Positions 1-7,675 of a stretch of DNA of 64,000 bases are shown piece after piece. The stretch is from Streptomyces sp. CC53. GTDB taxonomy: Bacteria > Actinomycetota > Actinomycetes > Streptomycetales > Streptomycetaceae. Under the pieces are notes generated by a model. It saw only the letters and a list, made by a program, of their open reading frames with translations. It did not search any database and was not told where the DNA came from. Every line of letters begins with the position of its first letter. The stretch's first letter is position 1. The DNA is taken from positions 62,001-126,000 of the forward strand of contig NZ_MKXB01000189.1 in NCBI RefSeq assembly GCF_001865245.1. The letters are read 5' to 3'. A program made the translations under genes and the position numbers.

Positions 1-195
1 GACCGCGACAAGGTGTACGACGCCCTCAGCGAGCTGTACGTCTCGCATCAGCGCGGAGCTGCCCCGTTCTGGGCCAAGTCGCCACACAACTGCACCAGTT
101 GCGAGGCACGCATGGCGAAGGTCATGGCCGTCGTGGACGAGTACGCCGAGGAGGTCGCCTATCAGGCGGTCCGGGAGTACAGGGGGTTCGCCTGA
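1..195 (+). CDS. Hypothetical phage protein, 5' end outside window
   Basis: The frame is open from the first base, so the gene probably begins upstream; a GTG at 13 is the first possible start inside the window. The visible 64 residues include a CTSCEAR segment, a CxxC pair that could bind metal. I do not recognise the family. The stop overlaps the next start (TGATG), typical of the translationally coupled early phage genes that follow. Confidence 0.5.
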   Translation, partial: DRDKVYDALSELYVSHQRGAAPFWAKSPHNCTSCEARMAKVMAVVDEYAEEVAYQAVREYRGFA

Positions 196-344
196 TGGGA
201 TACGGACCCTCGAAGAGGCCGATCAGGATTGCCGGGCGAGTGGACTGGTGGTGGGCCTGGCGGGCGTGCACCTGGCGCGGGCGCGCCCGGCTTGTCGCCA
301 CCGATCTGGCCTGGTACGCGTGGAGGACTGACCGTGATGAGTGA
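195..344 (+). CDS. Small basic Trp-rich hypothetical protein (49 aa)
   Basis: A 49-residue protein starting at the ATG that overlaps the previous stop (TGATG). It is rich in Trp and Arg, with a WWWAW run near residues 16-20. No domain is recognised. It overlaps the next gene by 8 bp, which supports coupled translation. Existence rests on the overlap pattern and codon positions only. Confidence 0.45.
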   Translation: MGYGPSKRPIRIAGRVDWWWAWRACTWRGRARLVATDLAWYAWRTDRDE

Positions 345-573
345 GAGCGCTGAGCTGCCGAGGTTCGTCCGGCGTCACCTGCCGGGCGAGATCGTGGACG
401 AGATCTTCGCTTACGAGGCGAAGATCGACGGCGAATGGGGCTGCTGCTGCTCCCGCGGCCAGATCGAGCGCGGGGGGTGTCCGAACACCGACGTGGACCA
501 GATCCAGATCCTCCGCCTCCTCGCCCGGCAGTGGCGGTGGGGCCCCGGCTTCCAGAGCAGGTGGGATTTCTGA
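337..573 (+). CDS. Cys-containing hypothetical early protein (78 aa)
   Basis: A 78-residue acidic/aromatic protein; GTG at 334 directly before the ATG is an alternative start. It contains a WGCCCSRGQ stretch and a further Cys about ten residues on, a possible metal site. No family recognised. It is embedded in a chain of overlapping genes, and its stop overlaps the HNH start (TGATG). Confidence 0.5.
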   Translation: MSESAELPRFVRRHLPGEIVDEIFAYEAKIDGEWGCCCSRGQIERGGCPNTDVDQIQILRLLARQWRWGPGFQSRWDF

Positions 574-959
574 TGGAGCTGGAGGAGCGCTTCTGGTCGA
601 AGGTCGACTGGGATATCCACGATGAAGATCGTTGCTGGGCATGGGAGGCCACAAAGATCTGGAACGGATACGGGCGCTTCAAGGTGACCCGCACCTGTCT
701 GGGTCTAGCGCACCGTATCGCCTATGAGTTGGAGGTAGGCGAGATTCCAGAGGGTATGGTCATTGACCACCAATGCGGCGTCCGGCATTGCGTAAACCCC
801 TCCCACCTTCGCGCGGTTACCCCAAGGCAGAACACCCTAATGGGCAACGGGCCGACCGCCGTCAACGCCCGTAAGGTCAACTGCCGCTGCGGTGGTCCCT
901 ATCGACAGATCAAGCTGCAACGCATATGTGAGAGGTGTGATTATGGCAGGGCGTCCTGA
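573..959 (+). CDS. HNH endonuclease (free-standing, homing type)
   Basis: A 128-residue HNH nuclease of the kind common as free-standing homing or packaging-associated enzymes in actinophages. Residues 1-40 carry the FWSKVD...CWAWEA..NGYGRFKV signature that precedes the nuclease core, followed by AHRIAYE, then IPEGMVIDHQC and HCVNPSHLRAVTPRQNTL, which supply the HNH histidines and asparagine. A CRCGG...CERC zinc-ribbon-like tail closes the protein. The ATG overlaps the previous stop. The 3' end overlaps the deaminase gene by 17 bp. Confidence 0.85.
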   Translation: MELEERFWSKVDWDIHDEDRCWAWEATKIWNGYGRFKVTRTCLGLAHRIAYELEVGEIPEGMVIDHQCGVRHCVNPSHLRAVTPRQNTLMGNGPTAVNARKVNCRCGGPYRQIKLQRICERCDYGRAS

Positions 960-1470
960 CCGTGATGAATGGCATCTCCGTGGTGCGCAGTGGCTTTCCG
1001 AACAAGGTGACTGCACCCGCCGCAAGGTCGGCGCCCTCATCGTCGGCCCCGACAAGCGGTTCCTCGGCATGGGCTACAACGGCGGCCGACCCGGCGGCCC
1101 GAGCTGCCTCGAAGGGGATTGTCCAAGAGGACGGCACTACGAGCGGCCCCCGAAGCACCCCTGGCGACGGAACTGCCAATGCGTGGACTGCGATCCCGAC
1201 CGCTGCGCCTGCGGCAACGCCTGGCCCTGCCAGCAGGCCGCCCAGCCGGGTGAGGGCTACGACGGCGTCGGCCTGGCGTCCTGGAAGTGCATCGCCACCC
1301 ACGCCGAAGCCAACGCCGTCGCCGACGCCATGCAGCGCGGCGCCGGGCGCCTCGCCGGAGCCGTCATGTACATCTCCTGCGAACCCTGCGATGGCTGCGT
1401 GCGGCACATCCGCAACACGACCGACATCAAGGCCATCGTCTGGCCGAACGGAAAGATAGGACTGCCATGA
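943..1470 (+). CDS. Deoxycytidylate deaminase-like protein with Cys-rich insertion
   Basis: A 175-residue member of the CMP/dCMP deaminase zinc family, which converts dCMP to dUMP and so feeds dTTP synthesis. The zinc site is complete: H120-A-E122 (HAEANA) with E122 as proton shuttle, and C149/C152 in the CEPCDGC loop. Between the first strands and the zinc site lies a Cys-rich insertion (residues about 55-96, seven Cys, including CQCVDCDPDRCAC) that could form an extra metal-binding module. Start chosen at MAGRPDRDEW, the first Met of the conserved region, overlapping the HNH gene. The next gene starts inside its stop codon (ATGA). Confidence 0.8.
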   Translation: MAGRPDRDEWHLRGAQWLSEQGDCTRRKVGALIVGPDKRFLGMGYNGGRPGGPSCLEGDCPRGRHYERPPKHPWRRNCQCVDCDPDRCACGNAWPCQQAAQPGEGYDGVGLASWKCIATHAEANAVADAMQRGAGRLAGAVMYISCEPCDGCVRHIRNTTDIKAIVWPNGKIGLP

Positions 1471-1820
1471 ACTACAGGCGCCTCGCCCTCCTGGTCGGCA
1501 CCCCCGCCGGCGTCGCGGCCTGGTACGGACTGTGGGTGGTGCTGTTCTCGACGGTCATCTCCCCAATGGCAGACACGAACGCCTGGGGCTCGGCAGTCCT
1601 GGTGGCGCTCTTGTTCACCGGCATGGCCGTTTTCGTCGGAGCCGCCATATGGACAACTGGACTCCTCGAAGAAGTCTGGGACTGGCTTCACGAATGCGGC
1701 TGCAAGAAACAGTACGCCTACGGAGAAGGCCGGTACGCGGTCACCCGCCCCTGCAAACGCCACCGACACCGTGCCGCTGAGGACCGAATCCGCGAACTCG
1801 AAAAGGAACTGGGCCTGTGA
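1467..1820 (+). CDS. Small membrane protein with Cys/His C-terminal tail (117 aa)
   Basis: Two hydrophobic segments (about residues 5-27 and 37-60) predict a helical hairpin in the membrane. The remaining half is soluble, with HECGCKK, a CKRHRH cluster and a short Glu/Lys-rich helix at the end. No family recognised. It is coupled to the genes on both sides by ATGA/GTGA overlaps. Confidence 0.55.
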   Translation: MNYRRLALLVGTPAGVAAWYGLWVVLFSTVISPMADTNAWGSAVLVALLFTGMAVFVGAAIWTTGLLEEVWDWLHECGCKKQYAYGEGRYAVTRPCKRHRHRAAEDRIRELEKELGL

Positions 1821-2080
1821 CCATCATCAACCTCGGCGACCTCGTCCACCGCATCTGCCAGCGCATCGACGCAGACCCCTCCACCGTCTTCCGCCTCAAC
1901 ATCACCCCAACCGAACTCACCGTCCACACCCACGTCCGCAACGACAACGGCAACTACATGTGGGACACCATCACCGACGCACCCGCCGAAACCATCACAA
2001 GATTCCCGATCAGCACCCAGCTCTCCCACGCCGAAACCAACGCGCTGATCGAAGAACGACTCAAGGAACTCCGATCATGA
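1817..2080 (+). CDS. Hypothetical early phage protein (87 aa)
   Basis: An 87-residue protein with a GTG start inside the previous stop. The sequence alternates short helices and strands and ends with a helix rich in Glu and Arg (ALIEERLKELRS). No motif recognised. Its ATGA overlap with the following gene and strong GC-third-position bias support that it is coding. Confidence 0.55.
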   Translation: MTIINLGDLVHRICQRIDADPSTVFRLNITPTELTVHTHVRNDNGNYMWDTITDAPAETITRFPISTQLSHAETNALIEERLKELRS

Positions 2081-2829
2081 CCGACCTCTACCCCGGCAGC
2101 CTCACCGGATACCGCCACTTCCACGCCGCCCCCGACAGCGAAACCATCACCTCGGTTTCATTCCGCAACCACCACTGGCACGCCGGCGACAACACCGCCA
2201 CCTGCCACCGCCACCACGACCCGAACCTCTCCACCCCAGACAGCATCGAACAGCAAGCCGCCGCCACCGAAACCGAACTCGCCCACATCTACGACCTGCT
2301 ACTCAACCGGGCAGCGCTCGCCAACTCCCCCCTCGCCTACGACCAGTGGCTGTTCCGGCAAGCCGAGCACGGCAGGTTCGAGACGGAAAACCGGCTGGGC
2401 CAGCTCTACCGCGCCCTGGAATCCGTTTCACCGCACCACCGCCTCGCCGGCTGCCGGTGCGGCTTCTACGCCAGCTACGACCCCGCCACCGACTTCTACA
2501 ACTACCGCGGCGGCTCCATCACACGCCAGCTCCACGGCGTCGTCGAAGCCTGGGGCACCATCATCCTCGGCACCAAGGGGTTCCGTGCCAGCACCATGCG
2601 CATCAAGGCCCTCGCTCCCGCCTCCGGCTGGGACGACACCCCGGACAAGATCCGGCTCCTTGCCGGCCGCGTCAGCAAGGTTCTGCCGTCCGTGCACTGG
2701 TACGACACCACCAACGACATGATCGCAGACTGGCCGGAGCCCGACCGCAGCGGCCTCCCCGTCACCATCGACCGCACAGAAACGGGCCTCGGCCAGAATC
2801 ATTACGGCGGCGAAGAGTGGGCGCCGTGA
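2077..2829 (+). CDS. Hypothetical early phage protein (250 aa)
   Basis: A 250-residue soluble protein with a His-rich N-terminus (NHHWHAGDNTATCHRHHD, residues about 31-49), a central helical region and a CRCGFYASYD motif near residue 130, after which the sequence 'HGVVEAWGTIILGTKGFRAS' resembles the strand-rich domains seen in many actinobacterial proteins of unknown function. The paired Cys/His may bind zinc. No enzyme motif is visible. Start chosen at the ATGA overlap with the upstream stop. Confidence 0.6.
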   Translation: MTDLYPGSLTGYRHFHAAPDSETITSVSFRNHHWHAGDNTATCHRHHDPNLSTPDSIEQQAAATETELAHIYDLLLNRAALANSPLAYDQWLFRQAEHGRFETENRLGQLYRALESVSPHHRLAGCRCGFYASYDPATDFYNYRGGSITRQLHGVVEAWGTIILGTKGFRASTMRIKALAPASGWDDTPDKIRLLAGRVSKVLPSVHWYDTTNDMIADWPEPDRSGLPVTIDRTETGLGQNHYGGEEWAP

Positions 2830-3095
2830 GAACCATCATCATCGCCAACACGGGATGGCGACGTCGCCCGCGGCCCGAAGCGCGCAGCGAACACGGTGAC
2901 CGATACCTGTTCCTGGAACTCCGCACCCAACAGGACGCCCTGAAAGTCCGCGGCCTGAGCGTGTACGACATCGTCTGGGTGGAACCGGCACCACCCGAAG
3001 TCGTCGACGCCGTCATGCCCTGCCTGGCGTTCGGAACCAGGGCCCCGAGACGCACCTTCGCACGCCCCCCTGACACGAACCGCCCAGCACCCTAA
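2826..3095 (+). CDS. Hypothetical protein (89 aa)
   Basis: GTG start overlapping the upstream stop (GTGA). A basic N-terminal third is followed by a strand-helix pattern (LELRTQQDALKVRGLSVYDI...). No family recognised. It is followed by an 11-bp gap and a clear ribosome-binding site for the next gene. Confidence 0.5.
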   Translation: MRTIIIANTGWRRRPRPEARSEHGDRYLFLELRTQQDALKVRGLSVYDIVWVEPAPPEVVDAVMPCLAFGTRAPRRTFARPPDTNRPAP

Positions 3096-3106
3096 AAGGA
3101 CCCGCC

Positions 3107-3340
3107 ATGTACGAATACATCAACCCCGACAACGACAACATCACCATCGGCGTCGACGTCATCACGAACGGCACCTACACCGTCGTCAACGCCAATACCG
3201 CCGACCGCGTCGGCCTGGGCGTCGCCAAGCGGCACCCCGACGACCAGCACGACACGGACACCGGCGCCTACCTCGCCATCGCCCGCGCCCTCATCGACCT
3301 CGGCCAAACCATCGAAGCCGACATCCGGGCGGCACTGTGA
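3107..3340 (+). CDS. Small protein resembling DUF1876 (77 aa)
   Basis: A 77-residue protein preceded by AAAGGA. The second half (VGLGVAKRHPDDQHDTDTG, then AYLAIARALIDLGQ) resembles the pattern of actinobacterial DUF1876 proteins, small proteins with a dsRBD-like fold and unknown role; the match is from memory and covers about 35 residues. The stop overlaps a GTG start of the next gene. Confidence 0.55.
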   Translation: MYEYINPDNDNITIGVDVITNGTYTVVNANTADRVGLGVAKRHPDDQHDTDTGAYLAIARALIDLGQTIEADIRAAL

Positions 3341-3537
3341 CAACCCGACCCTGCTACTGCCAGGAAAACGACGGCTACCTCGCCGTCCCCGACACCGGCG
3401 CCTACCTGATCATCGACGGCGCCGTACGCCAAGTCACCTCCAGGTGGGGGGAACTGGGCCCGACCACCGACGGGCGCATCCGGTGGGGACTGGTCACCCA
3501 AGACGAGCACGACGCCCAGGGAGGCGAATTCAGGTGA
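3337..3537 (+). CDS. Hypothetical protein (66 aa)
   Basis: A 66-residue protein with GTG start overlapping the previous stop. It opens with CYC and is otherwise a mix of short strands (YLAVPDTGAYLIIDGAV). No family recognised. It overlaps the lipoprotein gene downstream (GTGA), indicating coupled expression. Confidence 0.5.
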   Translation: MTTRPCYCQENDGYLAVPDTGAYLIIDGAVRQVTSRWGELGPTTDGRIRWGLVTQDEHDAQGGEFR

Positions 3538-3965
3538 ATGCCCGCAGGAAGAAGTACATCGCCGGATCCCTCGCTGCTGCCGCCCTCCTCGGCGGAGGAC
3601 TGGCCGCCTGCTCCACCGACGCCAGCATGGTATCCGAGAACCTGTCCAAGGCCGCCGACAACTTCGAAGTCAACCGGCGCATCGTCATGTTCAACGGCAT
3701 CACCGACCAGTACCTGCTGACCATCGAAGGCCCCTGCTCGATCACCGACGAAGGCCACCAGCTCGAAGTCGTCTGCAAGACCGGATCCGGCGCCTACAAG
3801 AAGCACTTCCTCGGCCTGTCCGACAACGTGTCCTACTTCGTGGAACAAGGCGAGCCGGTCACCGCGAGCGCCAACCACTACCGAGTCACCTTCAAGCCCC
3901 AGCAGATCATCCCCGATGTCGACTTCCGCGGCAGCACGGAAGACCTGCCGAAGAACCAGCCGTAA
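3534..3965 (+). CDS. Phage 'beta-sandwich' lipoprotein
   Basis: A 143-residue lipoprotein. The N-terminus has Lys/Arg residues, a hydrophobic stretch and an L-A-A-C lipobox with the lipidated Cys at position 26. The mature part (VSENLSKAADNFEVNRRIV, GITDQYLLTIEG, CK..., YKKHFLGLSDNVSYFVEQ, HYRVTFKP) matches a family frequently annotated as beta-sandwich lipoprotein in Streptomyces and mycobacterial phages. Its role is not established; surface location suggests a function at the host envelope, such as superinfection exclusion (inference). GTG start overlaps the previous stop. Confidence 0.8.
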   Translation: MNARRKKYIAGSLAAAALLGGGLAACSTDASMVSENLSKAADNFEVNRRIVMFNGITDQYLLTIEGPCSITDEGHQLEVVCKTGSGAYKKHFLGLSDNVSYFVEQGEPVTASANHYRVTFKPQQIIPDVDFRGSTEDLPKNQP

Positions 3966-3975
3966 GGACCCCACA

Positions 3976-4212
3976 ATGAAGATCAAGTACAAGAAAGACG
4001 GCACCGTCAAGATCACAATGTCGAAGGAAGAAGCCATCAACATAGGCGGCCTGCCGCGTCCGCAGGACGAAACCATGCGTGCGCTGTGGCTAAACCTTCC
4101 CACATCCACGCCCGGGAGCATGCAGGTGCGTTTCGAAACCGAAATGACCATCGAACTCGAACGCCAGCGCATCCCTGAAAGCTTCATCTACCGGCAGATA
4201 CACAACCCGTGA
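3976..4212 (+). CDS. Hypothetical protein (78 aa)
   Basis: A 78-residue protein with start chosen at the ATG after a TAAGGACCCCACA leader (ribosome-binding site GGA). A basic N-terminal strand (KIKYKKDGTVKITMS) is followed by an acidic C-terminal half. No family recognised. Confidence 0.5.
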   Translation: MKIKYKKDGTVKITMSKEEAINIGGLPRPQDETMRALWLNLPTSTPGSMQVRFETEMTIELERQRIPESFIYRQIHNP

Positions 4213-4243
4213 ACCGCGACTGCAACACAGAAAGAGAACCGCT

Positions 4244-4621
4244 ATGACACCCGAAGAACACCTCATAAAAGCCGCCGACGACCTCGCCCAACACGGCCAC
4301 GCCAAATACGCCTTCTTCACCAACCAGGCCGCGGAGTCCTGGACCACAGCCCGCGCCTGCGCCCTCGGCGCCCTCGCCCGAACCGACACCGAAACCCACA
4401 TCGCCCAGCAGAGCTGGGGCGTCCTGGTCAAGGACGTGCAGAACTGCCCGGCCGCCCACAAGCTCGCCCATCACCTCCGGGCCAAACACCCCGCACTCTT
4501 CGCCGAACCCCCTGCCGACGACTACGACACCATCACACAGTACAACGACCACCCCGACACCACCGGCGAAGACGTCATCCTCGCCATGAAACAGGCGGCA
4601 CACGACACGGAACCGACATGA
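4244..4621 (+). CDS. DUF6197-like protein
   Basis: A 125-residue helical protein. The opening (TPEEHLIKAADDLAQHGHAK), the central CALGALAR and the closing segment (YNDHPDTTGEDVILAMKQAA) match the layout of actinobacterial DUF6197 proteins. The family function is unknown. The gene follows a GAAAGAGA leader and overlaps the next small gene by ATGA. Confidence 0.65.
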   Translation: MTPEEHLIKAADDLAQHGHAKYAFFTNQAAESWTTARACALGALARTDTETHIAQQSWGVLVKDVQNCPAAHKLAHHLRAKHPALFAEPPADDYDTITQYNDHPDTTGEDVILAMKQAAHDTEPT

Positions 4622-4725
4622 CCACCCACACCCACACATGGCGCCGGCTGACCGTCCTCCTGGAGGACGGCGGCCCGGCCCTCACCTACAAACGCTGCAC
4701 CGGCTGCGGAAAGCTGCTGCTATGA
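4618..4725 (+). CDS. 35-residue CxxC mini-protein
   Basis: A very short gene: ATG overlaps the upstream stop (ATGA) and its own stop overlaps the next ATG (ATGA), which is the main support that it is translated. The peptide is basic and ends with KRCTGCGKLLL, half of a zinc ribbon. No homologue recognised. Confidence 0.45.
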   Translation: MTTHTHTWRRLTVLLEDGGPALTYKRCTGCGKLLL

Positions 4726-4997
4726 ACCCGCATCCCCCTACCCGCGGAAACACCATGACCGACGACCTGAACGACCGCCTCTGCAAAGGCATCCACCTGT
4801 CCTGGCTCGTCGGCCACCACCACGGCACCTACAACGTCCACGACGGCCCCGCCGACCAATGCACCCGATGCTGCCCCTGCCCCAACCACGGCGGCCCCCA
4901 CATGCACCCCTCACAGTGGCAACACCGCTGCCCAGAATGCCGCCAAGCAACCGGCCACAAAATGGACTGCACCACCGGACGGAAACAAACACCATGA
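4722..4997 (+). CDS. Cys/His-rich zinc-binding hypothetical protein (91 aa)
   Basis: A 91-residue protein (alternative start at 4755, MTDDLND) with seven Cys and many His: CTRCCPCPNHGG and CPECRQATGHKMDC, arranged as two metal-binding knuckles. Likely a structural zinc protein of unknown role. It is coupled on both sides by ATGA overlaps. Confidence 0.55.
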   Translation: MNPHPPTRGNTMTDDLNDRLCKGIHLSWLVGHHHGTYNVHDGPADQCTRCCPCPNHGGPHMHPSQWQHRCPECRQATGHKMDCTTGRKQTP

Positions 4998-5227
4998 CCG
5001 CCCGCGACAACTTCCTCACCGCCTACAACGACAGCGCCGCCTGCTACTGCGGCGACGACACCTGCCCCAGCATCGGAACCCTCATCGACACCCTCCTCCA
5101 CGACCACGCCCACGAGCTCGCGGAGAAGCAGCGGAACCAGTGTCGATGCTTTCGCTCCTGCGGCTGCTGCTCTTGCCGTATTACCCCCGGAGAGGCTGCC
5201 GACCTAATAGACCCGGAGGTGGCGTGA
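4994..5227 (+). CDS. Cys-rich hypothetical protein (77 aa)
   Basis: A 77-residue protein with two Cys clusters (CYCGDDTC and CRCFRSCGCCSC) separated by a helical stretch ending in HAHELAEKQ. Probably metal-binding. No family recognised. Last member of the tightly coupled early chain; a 125-bp gap with no convincing gene follows before the primase-helicase gene. Confidence 0.5.
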   Translation: MTARDNFLTAYNDSAACYCGDDTCPSIGTLIDTLLHDHAHELAEKQRNQCRCFRSCGCCSCRITPGEAADLIDPEVA

Positions 5228-5352
5228 TGAGCGCATGGCGACCCTGATTCGCTCGTTCGCCGTCATGTGCACCCACAAAGGAAGCCATGCATGGACGCGG
5301 TCCGCCAGTTCGAGAATGAGAACAGACCGTACAACTGAACACAGGAGAACGG

Positions 5353-7452
5353 ATGCCCGACACGCTCACCGCCGCCCTCTGCTGGTACGCCGCCGGAGCA
5401 TCCGTCGTCCGCACCGCAACCGACGGCACCAAGCGGCCGGCCGGCGAGTGGAAGCAGTACCAGCACACCCGAGCCACCCCCGCCCAGATCCACGCCTGGT
5501 TCGCCGGCGGGCACCCCGGCCTCGGCATCATCTGCGGAGCGGTATCCGGCGGCATCGAACTCCTGGAATTCGAAGGCCGCGCCGTCGACGACGGGCTCGT
5601 CCAGGAATTCCAGGAGATCGCGGAGAACTCCGGGCTCGGCGGCATCTGGCACCGCCTCATGCAAGGGTACGTCGAAGAGACCCCGTCGGGCGGGCTGCAC
5701 CTGCTGTACCGCGTCACCGAAGGCCAGGTCCACGGCAACACCAAGCTCGCCCGCCGGCCCGCCACCCAAGCAGAGCTGGCGGACAATCCCGCCGACAAGA
5801 TCAAGGTGCTGGTCGAGACCCGCGGCGAAGGCGGCTTCGTGATCACCGCCCCCTCCCACGGCCCCGTCCACCCCACCGGCAAGCCGTGGATCGCCTGCGT
5901 CGGCAGCCCCGCCACCCTCCCCGAGCTCACCGCCGACGAACGCGACGCGCTGTGGACCGTCGCCCGCACCCTCGACCGGATCCCCGCGCCCCCCAGCCCG
6001 GCCGCCATGCCAGCCGCACGGACACCGGGCAGCGGGCAGCGGGACGACGGGCCCTCCCCCGGCGACGACTACGAGCAGCGCACCGACTGGGCGGAGATCC
6101 TGGCCGGCTGGACCCTCGTCTACCAGCAGGGCGGCACCCGCTACTGGCGGCGCCCCGGCAAGACGACCGGCATCTCCGCCACCACCGGCCGCAACGACGA
6201 CCGCGACCGGCTGTACGTCTTCACCACCAGCACCGCATTCCAGCCCGAAACGCCGTACACGAAGTTCGCCGCCTACTGCCTGCTGCACCACGGCGGCGAC
6301 TACCGGCAGGCCGCCGGGGCGCTCGCAGGGCAGGGGTACGGGGCGCGCCGGGACACGCCGGCGGTGCAGCAGGGCGAGACGGTTCCACCGCCGGCGGAGG
6401 TGGGGGGCGGCGAGGGGGCCGAACCCCTCCGACGGCTGCATGTCGCCCCTATGTCGTCGGTCATGCCGAAGCGGGTGCGCTGGCTCTGGCGTGACCGGAT
6501 TCCGCTCGGGGAACTGTCGCTCATAGTAGGACGAGGCGGCATTGGGAAATCCACACTACTCGCAGAATTCGGTGCGTGGATAACGCGCGGCACCATGAAA
6601 GGCGAATATCTCGGCGAACCGAGAGATGTCCTTTATGTCGTCAACGAAGATTCGCTGGAATACACAGTCGTCCCCCGACTTATAGCGGCAGGGGCGGACC
6701 TGTCACGCATTCACCGGGTACGGGTGCAAATAGGTGACGACTGGAGCCGCCTTATGCTCCCGCGCGACTGCGAACTCGTCAAGACAGAAGTGCAACAGCG
6801 CGACGCAGCCGCCATATTCTTCGACCCGCTCTCCTCGAATCTCACCGCTAAGAAAAACGACCAGGACGAAATGCGTTCTGCGCTGGAACGCGTACGCCTC
6901 ATGGCCGAAGAGGCGGGCATCGCCGCCGTGGGTCTGGCCCACACCCGCAAGGCTCTGTCCACGAATCTCCTCGACGCCATCATGGGCTCCGTCGAGCTGG
7001 GAAACGTGACCCGCTCCGTCATGGGCGCCATGCGCGACCAGGACGACGAGGAGATCGTCGTGCTCTCCCAGGAGAAGAACAACCTGGGACGCATGGATCT
7101 GGAGCCGTATCGCTACCGCATCGTCGGCCACGCGCTCGACAACCCAGACGACCCGTTGCAGCCGATCACCACGTCACGCATCGAGTGGGACGGCAAGGGC
7201 GGCCCTACGGTGTCCGACATGCTCGCCGAGGGGATCCAGACAGTCAGCCGCAGCGACGTGAACGAGGCGGCCCAGTGGCTCAAGCAGTACCTGATGATGA
7301 ACCCGGGGACGCAGCGCCAGCGGGTCGAGATCGAAGCGATGAAGGTCGGGTACAAGCCGTACACGCTGAAGCGGGCCGCGAAGAAGATCCACGTGGTTTC
7401 CGAGCTGTCCGGCTTCCCGTGCGTAGCTCACTGGAGCCTCCCGGCTCCGTAG
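5353..7452 (+). CDS. Bifunctional primase-polymerase / AAA helicase
   Basis: A 699-residue replication protein. Residues 1-210 form a primase-polymerase (PrimPol) domain: the DGTKRPAGEWK opening, the GIICGAVSGGIELLEFEG strand pair (LEFE in place of the usual acidic D-x-D/E pair) and SGGLHLLY. A middle linker domain (about 240-340) precedes a RecA-fold ATPase with Walker A VGRGGIGKST near residue 391 and Walker B AAIFFDPLSS near 486, followed by GLAHTRK. The layout matches replication initiator/helicase proteins of actinophages and integrative elements. The C-terminus resembles the KGYKPYTLKRAAKKI winged-helix seen in RepA-like proteins. It is followed directly by an iteron-like array (7491-7591). 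Confidence 0.85.
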   Translation: MPDTLTAALCWYAAGASVVRTATDGTKRPAGEWKQYQHTRATPAQIHAWFAGGHPGLGIICGAVSGGIELLEFEGRAVDDGLVQEFQEIAENSGLGGIWHRLMQGYVEETPSGGLHLLYRVTEGQVHGNTKLARRPATQAELADNPADKIKVLVETRGEGGFVITAPSHGPVHPTGKPWIACVGSPATLPELTADERDALWTVARTLDRIPAPPSPAAMPAARTPGSGQRDDGPSPGDDYEQRTDWAEILAGWTLVYQQGGTRYWRRPGKTTGISATTGRNDDRDRLYVFTTSTAFQPETPYTKFAAYCLLHHGGDYRQAAGALAGQGYGARRDTPAVQQGETVPPPAEVGGGEGAEPLRRLHVAPMSSVMPKRVRWLWRDRIPLGELSLIVGRGGIGKSTLLAEFGAWITRGTMKGEYLGEPRDVLYVVNEDSLEYTVVPRLIAAGADLSRIHRVRVQIGDDWSRLMLPRDCELVKTEVQQRDAAAIFFDPLSSNLTAKKNDQDEMRSALERVRLMAEEAGIAAVGLAHTRKALSTNLLDAIMGSVELGNVTRSVMGAMRDQDDEEIVVLSQEKNNLGRMDLEPYRYRIVGHALDNPDDPLQPITTSRIEWDGKGGPTVSDMLAEGIQTVSRSDVNEAAQWLKQYLMMNPGTQRQRVEIEAMKVGYKPYTLKRAAKKIHVVSELSGFPCVAHWSLPAP

Positions 7453-7461
7453 AGTGCATAG

Positions 7462-7481
7462 CTGGCGCAATTCCCCGCCAG
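7462..7481. repeat. Inverted repeat CTGGCG/CGCCAG
   Basis: Six-base arms (7462-7467 and 7476-7481) separated by 8 nt, ten bases after the primase-helicase stop and ten before the iterons. No T-run follows, so it is not a standard terminator; it may be part of the putative origin. Confidence 0.4.
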
Positions 7482-7490
7482 TGAGGGGCG

Positions 7491-7591
7491 TGCTCTGACT
7501 TGCTCCAGCTTGCGCCAACCTGCTCCAACTGTAGCGTCACGGAGAGTGAGCAGTTAGGGCCGGTTGGAGCAAGTTAGAACAAGTTAGTACA
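7491..7591. repeat. Iteron-like array: four direct and three inverted 10-bp repeats
   Basis: Four contiguous 10-mers of the form TGCTCCAACT lie at 7491-7530 (TGCTCTGACT, TGCTCCAGCT, TGCGCCAACC, TGCTCCAACT). Three more, contiguous and on the opposite strand, lie at 7562-7591 (TGCTCCAACC, TGTTCTAACT, TGTACTAACT when read on the minus strand). A 31-bp spacer separates the blocks, and an AT-rich stretch (7591-7602) abuts the right block. Position just after the primase-helicase suggests a replication origin or an operator; either is inference. Confidence 0.75.
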
Positions 7592-7675
7592 TATATTCTC
7601 TCTCAGAGACACCGCGCCAACCACAGCGCCCCCGGCACGCAACGTAACCACAACTGAATACGGAGATCCCGGCCC

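Noticed and set aside
5235..6494. Plus-strand frame of 419 codons in the primase region
   Set aside because: Arg/Pro-rich shadow of the PrimPol gene in another phase.
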